NCBI RefSeq assembly: GCF_965638725.1
Contig: NC_134963.1
Span: 15,032,501 to 15,096,500 of the forward strand
Origin: Aptenodytes patagonicus
Taxonomy: Eukaryota > Chordata > Aves > Sphenisciformes > Spheniscidae
DNA: 64,000 nt
Direction of reading: 5' to 3'
Each line of letters begins with the position of its first letter. The first letter of the stretch is position 1. The position numbers and the translations under genes are program-made. This document shows, piece after piece, positions 53,826 through 62,919 of this stretch. The notes beneath the pieces were generated by a model. The model did not search any database and was not told the DNA's origin. It saw only the letters and a program-made list of their open reading frames with translations.

Positions 53826-56738
53826 CTTGGTCTTTTTTTTTTTTTTTCCTTTTCTTCTCCTTCCTCTGCCCTTCTGGGAAGCCAGCTCCCTTCCTTCATT
53901 CCTGGAAAAGCAAGAAGTGTCACGGATATGTAGTTCGGACAATAGCTCAGCTGAAACCTGTCAAATAAATAATAGTTTCTGTAGCACAAATGATTTTGTG
54001 GGTTGCTCCAGCCCTGTGTCTTCTGATGTGGCTGAACAAGAGAGAGCTGCTGCTGTCATTGTTATCTTCCCCTCTGTGGCGTGACCTGCTGCCCCTTCTC
54101 ACTTAATACACCCTTGGCTTGTTCTGACTTTGACTGTCCTTATCTTGCCTCATTATCTCAGGACAGCTTTGTTCTTTCTTCATCTCCCTGCTGCAAGCAG
54201 CAGATAAGTTTGTCTTGTGCCCGTGTGTGTCAAGCCCTTTTCCTGCAGTCCACCTCCACGCTTCCCCTCTCCTTCTGCACTGCCTGCGCCAAGGCTGCTC
54301 CCGTATTGCTCCTTCACCGTGGTAATCACCCAGCTGCTAGAAAATGGATGCTTTGCGGCACCTGCATTTGTAGAGGTGTTTGCTTTCTTATGCAGAGAAG
54401 ACCTACAAGTCATCAATTCATTGAGGACCAAGCATCAGCCCATCCAGATACTAGAAGGCTTGTATTACCTCCAGTGGAGAACGAAATTCTCTGTCCCCAC
54501 AGCCGCCATTTCGTTGGCTCACGGTCTGGATGCAGCTCCTCTGGGTGGATTGGAGGGTAGTCCTTTTGGTCTGTTTTTCCTATTGCTGGAATTCATTTAG
54601 GAAGGTTGTACCACAGGAGAAGATTGTGTATGTATTTAACTAGCATTCATAATGCAAATGAGGGCACTTAGGCTGTTGGAGAGTATCCATGTTGGGAGTT
54701 TAATTTTTGTTTTTGAAAAGGGATGTTGTCCTACTTCACTGGGTAGTCATTAATACTGTGCTGAAGTGGGTGCTGGAGCGTAGCAAATGCGATCGTGACT
54801 GTTTCCATCTTTGCCAGGGTTAGGTGACATTTAAATGGAGCCTCTTCCCTGATAACTTCAAGAGCAAGAATGGAGTCACCATCCAATCTTTACTGGAGAT
54901 AGATGCCACCTTTGGATTTCCCATCTTGGGCCTCCCTGGGACTTGTTAGTGCTACCGGTTTGTGGTAGGTAGGGGCAAAGGTGGACTCTTGTCTCAGCAG
55001 ACCCCTGTGTATCCCACAGGCAAAGGTTATGGCTCAAGAAGGGGGCGTCTCTTCTGTGTTGGGTGGTGCCCAGGGCTGGTGGCAGGGGTTCTAGTTGAGG
55101 AGCCGCAGTCGGGACACGTTGGACCAGTGTTGTGGATTAGCCAGGCAGAGGTTAGACTGAAGGCTCACGCTGTGTGAGAGTGTGGTGCGATGTGCCAGGC
55201 TGGTGACCATCAGATGGGCTGGGTAGTTGGGGTCAGCTGAAGAATCAGAAGGCATCGAAGGAGGAAGTAGTTCGGGGTGAAGAGCCTCAAGAACGACTTC
55301 TGGTTTGTGTTGTTGATGACGGTGATCCTTAGCAAAAAAAGAGGTGTCCATTGTCTTCGTGAGAAGGATCCCTGGACATAAGTTTCTTCCCTACTATTCT
55401 CCAAAGAGAGGATGTGAGCAGAGGGGGAGGCTGTCTCTGCATCGCAGCCTCCAGCTGCTACCAGGCTCCGGAGCTCTGACTTCAGTGGAAAGCGATGGGT
55501 GGTGCGTAGTAAAACAGTCTTGATGCAAAGGATGTGGTAGGACACACTCAGCTGTAGTGCCGTGCTGGAAAACCCCCAGCTCTCCCTCCACGTATTTTGG
55601 GTCCAAGCCACCAGCAAAGGCTCCGAGAAAGTGCCTTTTGCCTCTGTTTTGTGTCCTTTTGGCAGTGGGGGGAGTACGATTCCAGCATTTTGTGGTCTGC
55701 CGTCCCTCTCTCGATGCTGAGGAGTGGTGGGAGGAGGAACAGCGTGTGCTCTTTGTGCGGAGAGAGACTATGGGGGTCTCTGACTCCTCTCCCCTTCCCT
55801 GTAGCTCGGCTCCGCAGAGCAGCGCCTTCCCCTCCCACCCTGCGGCCTTTCCTGCTCTCAGCCTCTGCTTCCGTGCCCCTGCCCAGAGGGGAAGGTTCCT
55901 CTGTCATTCCCTGTCCTGGTTGCTGTCAGAGAGGGGTGAGCATGTGGTATCGATGAGCCATGGAGGTGCAAAAAATACTTCTTTATGCCCTCTTTGCCCC
56001 CTTTTTTCTTTCAGTGGCATTTGGCCGCTCGTTTCCCCCTTCCGTGGATGGTCCTAAAACCTTCAGCTACATTTTGGCCAGTGCTGGCGTCCTCCCAGCC
56101 CCTACCAGTCGCTCGTACCTCTGAGACTGTTCCCTGCTGCTGAAGAGGAAGATGAGGCAGCAATGGTTGGAGACCTCATAAGAGCCAAAGGATTAAGCAG
56201 TGGAAACTAGTGGGGAAAGCGCCTGTTCCAGAGAGTATTTGTGCCAGTGGCAGATTTCTGGCCAGAGACGTGGAACTTCAGTCTCTGGCCATCTTCATGG
56301 AAGGCAGCTGCTGCCTTTGGTGGTGGGAGAGTTCCTGTGTCCCCTCTGCATCGGAGGGTGCCATTTGAAGGAAGGGGGAGCTCCTCAAAATTTAGCTTAC
56401 AAATACCGGCTGCGACGGCTCCATCGCTGCATGCTCCTGTGCGGCTCTCCCGCGCCTCCCGTCCTTCCCGGGCAGGTGTTCCCTGTGTTTCAGTCTCTCC
56501 TGCCTTTCCCAAGCTCCGCTGTGGCTGAGAGATGGGTGGGGATGGTGAGATGGGTGTCAGTGGTGGGGAGCTGGATCAAACTATCTGTTCCCTCTGTGCC
56601 AAAAAAAACCCCAAACCTGCTTGGGGCACCTGCCCTGCAGTGGTGCAGGTCGCTCGGTCCCGCTCTTCCAGAACCATGAGTCACTGCTCTCTCCGATAAG
56701 CTGCTCAGCCTTCGTCAGCCTCCCCTGAGTTTTCCGGC
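53826..56738. other. Intergenic region between FBXW8 and minisatellite
   Basis: GC content rises clearly relative to the FBXW8 introns. Several open frames of 100-166 codons exist on both strands, but they overlap one another, lack domains and reflect the scarcity of stop codons in GC-rich DNA. No gene, RNA or transposon is recognised. Confidence 0.75.
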
Positions 56739-57070
56739 ACGCAGCAAAGCTGCTCTGATTTTCCAGTTACCCTCTGCTGACCACCGCTGGGATCTGCAAC
56801 GGAGCTTTGTGCCACATCACAGGTCTCAGCATCTTGGCAGCTCTCACCGTGCCCCGTAACAGAACTATTCTCCTTCATCGAACGCTCTGGGCTTTGCAGG
56901 ATTTTGCTGTGGCCTGCAACAGAAATGTTACCCTTGCCAAATTTCCCAGTGCTTTGCCAGTTTTTTCTGCCTTTTACAGAATTATTATCCTCCGTCTCGT
57001 GGGGTTTTGCTGTGCGTAACGTCAACATTGCGTTACACAGCCCTGGCTTTCGGCTGGCCGTGGGAGCGAT
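56739..57070. repeat. Degenerate minisatellite, unit about 60 bp
   Basis: Successive units begin with an AC(A/G)(G/C)A-like motif at 56739, 56799, 56859, 56919, 56976 and 57019, so the spacing is 60, 60, 60, 57 and 43 bp. Shared landmarks within units are ACAGAA(C/A/T)T at the start, CTTTGC(A/C)AG near the middle and TTTTGCTGTG(G/C) near the end. Copies are strongly diverged. Because 60 and 57 are multiples of three, the minus strand stays open as a 125-codon frame with recurring SV-G segments; this is a by-product rather than evidence for a gene. Confidence 0.75.
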
Positions 57071-58859
57071 GCTCCTGCCCACCTGGAGGAACCGTTGCTG
57101 CGGGCAGGGCTGTACGCAGCCTTGGGGCTCCTGGCCTTTATCATCGGCCCTTCGCTGGGGTGAGGATCGGGCTTATCTTCCCCGGTCCCTCCCGTTCCAC
57201 TCTCCCTTTCATCTGCTCCGTGCAACCCTCCCTCCCGCTCTCGACTTCATCCCATTTCCCGCAGAGAAGACAAACACAAGCGAAGGCAAAACATGCTGCA
57301 GCCAGTTTGCTTTAGGTCCTGCCTCTGCTTCCCCGCAGCCCCTGCTCCCATGCTTTCCTCGCCACCTAACAAAATAGCTGGGGGACAGCTAATTAGCTCA
57401 AGGGATAATAATTACCTTCTTATCGCTACTCTTCAGTCCTCCTGCCCTCTATTTCCCCGCATCGCATGACGTATCCAGCCCTTGCTGGCTGCAAGAAGCA
57501 CTGATGTCTCCTCCAAGAAAAACCACAGTATGGAGGAGGAGTGGGACCATGATTTTAGGTCAACCCGCTGCAGCAGCAGCAGCAGCAAGGGCTTTGCTCG
57601 GGAGGGGCAGCCCCGCTGGGTGATTCATGGGTGGAAAAGGGCCTTTCAGACACAGACGACTGCTGCCGGGAGCAGGGTGAGGCCGGCAGCGTGGAGGCTG
57701 CAGCTGGTCTGGGGAGCAGGACGGTTCTGCAGCATCTGTACGGTAATTCCTGTGAGAAGACGGGGAAAGGAGCCTGTGTCTGCTCCTGAAACCTGGGGAT
57801 TTCGGGAGAAGCTGGGTGTTGTGCTCTTGTGTGCGTGGGAGGGAAGGGAGCACTGAGGGTCTGGCACAGGGAGGAGGAGGAGGAGGTTCGGGAGGAGGTT
57901 CAGGCTCAGCCGGGAGGTCAGGCTCTGACCCTCTGCACCGGATGGTGCCGATGCAGTGCAGCCAGGGATGAGCCCAGGTGATGGAGATGTCCAGAGGAGC
58001 AAGAGGAGAACAGGACTGAAGAGTCCCAGAGCCCTGCCAATGCAGACAAGGCTGTGGCTGCCATCGGGCAGCACCGGGAGACCCTCAGGTTCTGAAAGGC
58101 TGCACTGGAAGAGCTGGGAGCTCCATCGCCACCATCCCCTCCCCAGCCCTGGCGCTCAGCCCTGCCCGCAGCGCCGGCACCAACCCTGGCTCTCGCCACC
58201 CGACCCAGGTCAAGCATCACGTGCCAGCGCCACAACGGCTCAACCGACGCCACGGGTGGTGGCAGCGCTGTCCCACGGCTTTGCGGCACGTCCAGCCTCG
58301 ATGCGGTGGCATCCCCACGCGTGGAGCTGCGAGGTGGGATCGGCTCCGTCCCTGCGGCTCCCTCCGAAGCCGGGTCAGCCCCAGCATGTCCTCGGTGCCG
58401 CCGAACAGCACAGGTCTCTCCAGGACAGGACTGCATTGCAGTGAAGGGCTGTCCTTCGCTGAGTTAGCGTGGCTGCTCTCCAGCTGCTGGCTCTGAAGAG
58501 CAGCTCTGGTGCAGGGGCTCTGGTCCAGCAGCTGTGAACGGAGAGCAGGGGCCTCGTCTTGGCTGCACACCCCGCACCAATGGGCAGGACAGGGTTTTTC
58601 GGAGGGGCAAATCTGCAAAAGCCTGCGAGGGCGAGTCCTTATCTATGGCCTCAGCACAGGGATGCCTGGACAGTGCAGAACTCCCCCCCCCCGGGCTAAT
58701 GCTGAGCAGAAGGAGAAATCGTTCGTGCCCTGAGCCGGGGAGCCGGTGGGCACTTGCTGCCCACGGGGGGGGGATGGAGGGGGCTGGTGCCGGGGCTGTA
58801 CATGGCTGTGCATCCATCGCTCCCTGCAGCCTTTACTCATGTGCCGCTGGCTGCTTGCT
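57071..58859. other. Intergenic GC-rich region
   Basis: CpG- and GC-rich with many accidental open frames. It contains a small AT island (57387-57425) with the palindrome AGCTAATTAGCT, a short (GCA)n near 57568-57587, a (GAG)n near 57870-57890, and C10/G-run tracts near 58686 and 58763. No gene is recognised. Confidence 0.7.
57387..57425. promoter_or_regulatory. AT-rich homeodomain/GATA-like motif island
   Basis: AGCTAATTAGCT (57387-57398, a perfect palindrome) is followed by GGGATAATAATTACC and TTATCG, in a GC-rich surround. These are homeodomain and GATA-type cores; the regulatory role is inference. Confidence 0.35.
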
Positions 58860-58867
58860 GTGGTGGG

Positions 58868-59060
58868 GGCTATTTTTCCGTTGAGCGTACATGTCACCGG
58901 GGGAAGCTATTTTTGATAAAATAAACAAATCTTTCCAGCTTTTCTAAAAATAGCCATTGCCCTTTTTTCTCCCCCTCCCTTCCCAGCTCAGGCTGCCTTA
59001 GAGACAGAAATCCGCCTCGAGCCATCCAGTTATTAATACCAGTAAACAAACCCTTATCTC
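58868..59060. promoter_or_regulatory. Candidate cis-regulatory module with MEF2, FOX and GATA-like motifs
   Basis: CTATTTTTCC (58870-58879), CTATTTTTGA (58907-58916) and CTAAAAATAG (58944-58953, a full MEF2 consensus) lie within 85 bp, followed by GTAAACAAA (59042-59050, forkhead-like) and TTATCT (59054-59059, GATA). The cluster sits about 500 bp past the predicted TESC poly(A) site. Function is inferred from motifs only. Confidence 0.4.
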
Positions 59061-59565
59061 TGGTGCCCTGTTCTAGCGGGAACATGTGGGGGCGGGAGCC
59101 ACCCGGCTGCCAGGAGCCCGTGTCCCCATGTCCCCACATCCCTGCTGCCTGCCTCGGCGTAGTCCCACGCTGCCGCTCCTGCCTGGCTCCAGCCGGCAGA
59201 TGCAGCCAAGGTGGCTGGTTTGGGTTTGATTTGGGGTTATTCCTCGTGCCGCTGCCACCTTCGCTGGCTTTAGCATCTCATGGGATGCAGAGAGGGATGG
59301 GATTGCCCTTCCAGGTGCTGAGGACGCTGCCTTCACCTCCTGCCCCTCAGCACCCCCATCCCTACCTGCATACAGTCCCCATGGCATGGGGATCGGGGGG
59401 GCTCACAGCACAAAGGGGGCAGCTCCTTCCCCAAAGCAGCACGTGGCAGAGGCTAAAAATTCAGGTTTAAGGGGAGACCAGGATTTGTGGAGGCTTTCTG
59501 CACAGGGAGAGACCCCACCAGGCCCTGGGAGATGGATGGACGGACGGAGTATTTCTCAGCAAGGA
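59061..59565. other. Intergenic DNA just past the TESC 3' end
   Basis: GC-rich, C/T-skewed sequence on the plus strand with no gene, repeat or RNA recognised. Confidence 0.7.
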
Positions 59566-59825
59566 GTAAAAAGAGAAATACCTTTTATTACAGATAAAAG
59601 CCTCATGTTTCTAGAGAGCAGAAGGCAGCCCCACTACGGGACAGGCACGCGGGTGGGTACAAAGCGCTTGGTGCCAGGAACATGGAGCTGCTGCAGAGTC
59701 CTCTTCCTCCTCCTCTTCCTCCTCCTCTGACTCCCAGGAGGGAGCCAGAGGTCAGTAGCAGTGTGCGATGAGTCCTCTTCCTCCTCCTCTTCCTCCTCCT
59801 CTGGCTCCCTCCTGGGAGTCAGAGG
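59566..59825 (-). other. TESC: TESC 3' UTR (end approximate)
   Basis: About 260 nt from the stop codon to shortly beyond the poly(A) signal AATAAA on the minus strand (plus-strand TTTATT at 59584-59589). The UTR includes the remaining part of copy 2 and the whole of copy 1 of the 74-bp duplication. Confidence 0.65.
59584..59589 (-). terminator. TESC: TESC poly(A) signal
   Basis: AATAAA on the minus strand, 237 nt after the stop codon, the first canonical hexamer downstream. Confidence 0.7.
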
Positions 59826-59844
59826 TCAGTAGCAGTGTGCGATG
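59697..59844. repeat. 74-bp tandem duplication with an inverted 22-bp core, over the TESC stop codon
   Basis: Copies at 59697-59770 and 59771-59844 are contiguous and identical except for 22 bp (59727-59748 versus 59801-59822), which are exact reverse complements of each other. The first 30 bp are CCT/CTT-rich; the last 22 bp carry the final TESC codons and TGA. The core itself is a near-palindrome (stem CTGACTCCC with GGGAGCCAG, one G-T mismatch, 4-nt loop). Confidence 0.95.
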
Positions 59845-59903
59845 GTCTCCATGTTGAGGAAGCGGACATGCATCTTGGTTTCAATGTCAATCCCCTGCCA
59901 CAT
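59826..59903 (-). CDS. TESC: TESC coding exon 8 and stop
   Basis: 26 codons including TGA (59828-59826): [18 protein letters not shown] then ETIAHCY. The acceptor is CTTGCAG. The stop codon and the last six codons lie inside the second copy of a tandem duplication (59697-59844). Confidence 0.96.
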   Translation of the reverse strand: MWQGIDIETKMHVRFLNMETIAHCY

Positions 59904-62438
59904 CTGCAAGGGGAAGGGGGGTGAGCGGGGCCAGGACGGGGGCTCGGCTCCGTGCCCACACCGAACGCCCAGGTCCCTGCGACCGCCCAGCGCCCTCCTC
60001 CTGGGGAGACGAGCAGGGATGCCACCAACCTTAAGGAAGTCTTCGAAGGTGATGCCCTCATACACCTGGTCCGGCCCCTGGGCGCAGCGAGAGAGAAAAC
60101 ATTACGGCTGCCCCACGCCAATGGGGCAGGGGCCTCGGGGCACTGGGTCACCGGGGGTGGGTCCCTTGGAGCTACAGGACATGTCTCCCACAGGCGCACA
60201 GCCCTGGCCCCGCACCGTGCCCCATGGCCAGCCCAAAATTGGTTCCCAGAACCATCATGGCTGCAAGGAGCTGCCTTTTTTATAAGCACTAAAGCCCCAA
60301 GCACTGAGGATGGTGCTTTATGGGCTGCTGTTTGCTTATCCCCCTTGGGCTCTTATAATGGAAAAAAAAAACAAACCAACAAAAACCCTGAAAGCTGCTG
60401 CCTGCAAAAAAAAATCTTCTCTGGCCAAAGCAGCCCAGGGACAGGGGAGATGCCCCAGGCAGGACAGACACCTTCCAGCCCCATTTTCGATACCATCACT
60501 GCGCCTCTGTGCCACGGTAGAGCAAGGAATCGGCTCCCACCATTTGTCCCACACAGATGCTGGCTGCCTCCATCATGGCCCCGTCGGCGATGGACCGCGC
60601 CGACTCCTTCTCCAGGTGGGGGTTCCCCGACAGCAGCTCCTCCACCACCTACGAGGCAGCAGGTCAAAGCTGGGGCCGGGAATTCGGTGGTGATGGGGTG
60701 GGAGGGACCATACGTTACATTTCTGTACTCCTGCAGCGTGATCTTCCCGTCATGGTCCGAGTCGTACATGTGGAAGAGGACTGGGAGGGACGAGAGGAGC
60801 GCGGCAGGGTCAGGGGAGCCCCGTCCCGCCATCCCCCCGCCTGCCCTGGGCTTTGGGCAAGCCTCACATTTGAGTTTCTCTTTCCGGAAGCGATCGAGCT
60901 GCTCCTCGTCCATGTTCATCTCGATGGGTCTGAAGTAGGACATGATGGTCAGGAAGTCTTCAAAGTTTATCTCATCCGCCAGCCCATCTGACTCCTGCCG
61001 CAGGTTCCTGCCAAGAGCGGAGCCACCGGTGATGGGCAGCCGGGACCCCCCCCCCCAGCTGCCCACTCCTGCCTGCCGCAGAGCCCGGCGCGTCCCTCGG
61101 CAAAGCTTTAGGACTGATTTTTCCCCTAAGGCTTAGCTTAAATGTCTGTAATTTTCACCCTGGCTCCATTGAGCCTTTAGGAAGGAGATCTTTGCCCAGC
61201 CATGTCCTGCTTTCAGAGGACAAACCAATTACCCCGACCCTCCCCGTGGTGCCGGGGATGTTCTTACCGCTTGTCGAAAAAGGCATGGACGATTTTCCCC
61301 CTAATTGGGTTGAATTCCAGATCGGGGATGCTGTCAAAATTCTCCTTGCTGCAAAGGAAACAGAGACAGCCCAAAGCATGAGGGAGCCGCGGAGGAGGGA
61401 GACGCTGCGACAGTCACCGAAGAGCTGGTGCAGAAGCCCCAACCCCATTCTTTCAAAGCAATCATGAAAAAAAAAAAAAGAGGTTTTGCATGAAAACCCC
61501 TATTTGCCTCAATTCAGACTGAAAGCAAGCTGCGCTGCTGCATCGGTCTGTGCTTGGTGCGGCTATGGGCAATTTTTGTCCTCACTAAAATGGGTCTTTG
61601 GGAAGCTCTGGGACACGGCGGCTCGGGGCTGATGCTGGGGTCCTTTGTACAGCTCGACCTCCAAATGGCTGCACGGTTTTCAGAGATTTTTTCCAGGAAT
61701 ATAAAGTCCTGAACGGGGCTCAACGAGGTGAGGGAAAGAGCTTCTGCCGTCCACCCTCCCCTTGGCTTCCTCTGCCCTGCACCGTCCCGCTGCATCTCGC
61801 TGCCGCCCCGTGTTGTGCTGCACAGACACCAGGTTGAGCCTGTGCTGGTCGTTTGCTATTGACTTTTTATAAAGCAAATGAGCCAAGAAATAATCTCCGG
61901 GGTTGGGGGGGGAGGTGGTTAGGCAGAGGGCAGCTGGGCTCCCCAGCCCGCGCTGTCTCCTCGCGTGGCTGGTGAAGCTGGTCGGACGCGCCAGAGCTTT
62001 CCCAAGGAAGCGGAGTCGTGGCTTTGGTGCACAGTTGCCTGCACAGACGCCGGGGAGGGGGAAAAGGGGAACTTCAAACCCCACCGTAGCTCCCGTGTAG
62101 GGACTTCTCACGTCCCTGATTTCCAAAACTGATTTTAAAGCTGGGGGAAAATGGGATGCGTGGCAGGAGCGACCCTGCTCTCAGGCCACTGCTTCACCGC
62201 TCATTATTTGTAATGCCACACTGCAGAGAGCCAGCTCAGCACGGCCGTGGGATGACCGGGAAGGACACGCTCATCCTTGCAGCCCAGGGAGCCGGGCATC
62301 TCGACTAGGCACCCTTCGCCAGCGCGGGGAAGGCAGGCGCCCCGGCAGTGGAAATGGAAGCGCTGTACCGGATTGTCAGCTGGTCCCGGCTCAGCTGCTT
62401 GAATCGCCGGTGCAGGTGCTCGATCTGTTCAGAGGTGA
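59826..62438 (-). CDS. TESC: TESC, tescalcin / CHP3 (coding exons 2-8; exon 1 outside the window)
   Basis: Minus-strand exons are 62438-62369, 61348-61268, 61007-60868, 60780-60719, 60648-60541, 60077-60030 and 59903-59826, 587 nt in frame. With an expected first exon of about 58 nt this gives about 214 residues, the usual length. Tescalcin is an EF-hand protein of the calcineurin B-homologous family; it binds the C-terminal tail of NHE1 and promotes the exchanger's maturation at the membrane, and can inhibit calcineurin. The only complete EF-hand loop is in exon 5, [12 protein letters not shown], with acidic or oxygen ligands at loop positions 1, 3, 5, 9 and 12; the others are degenerate, as in the family. 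The N-terminal myristoylation site belongs to exon 1, beyond 64000. All introns are GT-AG and no damage is seen. Confidence 0.96.
59904..60029 (-). other. TESC: TESC intron 7
   Basis: 126 bp, GTTGGT to CTTGCAG on the minus strand; GC-rich, nothing else seen. Confidence 0.93.
60030..60077 (-). CDS. TESC: TESC coding exon 7
   Basis: 16 codons reading [16 protein letters not shown], phase 0, acceptor GCGCCCAG and donor [17 protein letters not shown] is the exit helix of the last EF-hand. Confidence 0.95.
60078..60540 (-). other. TESC: TESC intron 6
   Basis: 463 bp, GTGGGA to GCGCCCAG on the minus strand. It contains two A-rich tracts on the plus strand (60361-60387 and 60406-60414). No further feature. 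Confidence 0.92.
60541..60648 (-). CDS. TESC: TESC coding exon 6
   Basis: 36 codons, phase 0 at both ends: [18 protein letters not shown], then [18 protein letters not shown], donor ATG|GTGGGA. The frame running through the preceding intron was rejected because this frame restores the known family sequence. Confidence 0.95.
60649..60718 (-). other. TESC: TESC intron 5, only 70 bp
   Basis: GTAACG to CCTCGTAG on the minus strand. It is near the minimum size for vertebrate introns and has a short, interrupted pyrimidine tract. Confidence 0.92.
60719..60780 (-). CDS. TESC: TESC coding exon 5 (calcium-binding EF-hand)
   Basis: 62 nt coding [18 protein letters not shown] plus RN, the canonical EF-hand of the protein. 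Donor AAT|GTAACG. Introns on either side are very short (87 and 70 bp). Confidence 0.97.
60781..60867 (-). other. TESC: TESC intron 4
   Basis: 87 bp, GTGAGG to CTCCCAG on the minus strand; GC-rich. Confidence 0.93.
60868..61007 (-). CDS. TESC: TESC coding exon 4
   Basis: 140 nt reading [27 protein letters not shown], then a Met/Glu/Lys-rich linker ([15 protein letters not shown]). The last base begins a Phe codon finished in exon 5. INFEDFL is the exit side of the second, non-canonical EF-hand. Confidence 0.97.
61008..61267 (-). other. TESC: TESC intron 3
   Basis: 260 bp, GTAAGA to TTGGCAG on the minus strand; contains a C10 run near 61047. Confidence 0.93.
61268..61348 (-). CDS. TESC: TESC coding exon 3
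   Basis: 81 nt reading [18 protein letters not shown] then IVHAFFDK, between a TTTGCAG acceptor and a GTAAGA donor. The NPI-IV-AFFD pattern is typical of CHP proteins. Confidence 0.96.
61349..62368 (-). other. TESC: TESC intron 2
   Basis: 1020 bp, GTACAG to TTTGCAG on the minus strand. It has an A13 run near 61467 and no recognised gene, RNA or transposon. Confidence 0.92.
62369..62438 (-). CDS. TESC: TESC coding exon 2
   Basis: 70 nt; the first two bases complete a Phe codon, then [19 protein letters not shown], the entry helix of the first degenerate EF-hand. Acceptor CCGACAG, donor GTACAG; it ends with two bases of an Arg codon. Confidence 0.95.
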
Positions 62439-62791
62439 CTGTCGGGGGAAAAAGAGAGGGGTGACAGGGGGTGAGCTCCCCGGGCACAGGGTAGCCCCCG
62501 GGGGACCCCCGGGGGACCCATCTGCAGAACTCATGTCCTGCCCAGGGACGCGAGGAAACTGGTGGGCACCAAAACCTGCTGCAAAGCTTGTTCCCTGGGG
62601 ACACCACCAAAGCCCGTCCCGTGTGGCAACAGCCAAAAGGCTGCCTGCTCCCACCCCCACCCCCAGTGGCGGGGCAGGGCCTTGGGCACTTTTTGGCACA
62701 GTCGTACCCCGTTCCCTTTGGTGGCTCTATGCAGCCCCGCAAGGTCCATCTCACTGCGTCGGTCCCTGTGTGCTCTGTCCCTTGCTTGCTG

Positions 62792-62792
<1 letters not shown>

Positions 62793-62826
<34 letters not shown>
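62793..62826 (+). repeat. Homopolymer run of 34 G
   Basis: An uninterrupted G34 on the plus strand, in TESC intron 1 (C34 in the transcript). The true length is uncertain because sequencing of such runs is unreliable. Confidence 0.9.
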
Positions 62827-62827
<1 letters not shown>

Positions 62828-62884
62828 GACAGGGGCTGGTTTATCACCAGTCCTGGTCTGCAGAAACTCCCCTGGCCCAGACTG

Positions 62885-62919
62885 CACGGCACGGCATGGC
62901 ACAGCATGGCATGGCACAG
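62885..62919 (+). repeat. Pentamer array (CAYRG)7
   Basis: Seven consecutive 5-bp units of CACGG, CATGG or CACAG, 58 bp past the G34 run. Confidence 0.92.

Noticed and set aside
55557-56057. 166-codon open frame between the two genes
   Set aside because: It overlaps other frames of similar length on both strands, is low in domain-like features, and is expected where GC is high and stop codons are rare.
56705-57082. 125-codon minus-strand frame with internal repeats
   Set aside because: The open frame is a by-product of the minisatellite period being near a multiple of three; no start context or homology supports a gene.
59952-60938. 328-codon plus-strand frame opposite TESC
   Set aside because: It is antisense to well-supported TESC exons and runs through several of their introns; composition alone explains it.
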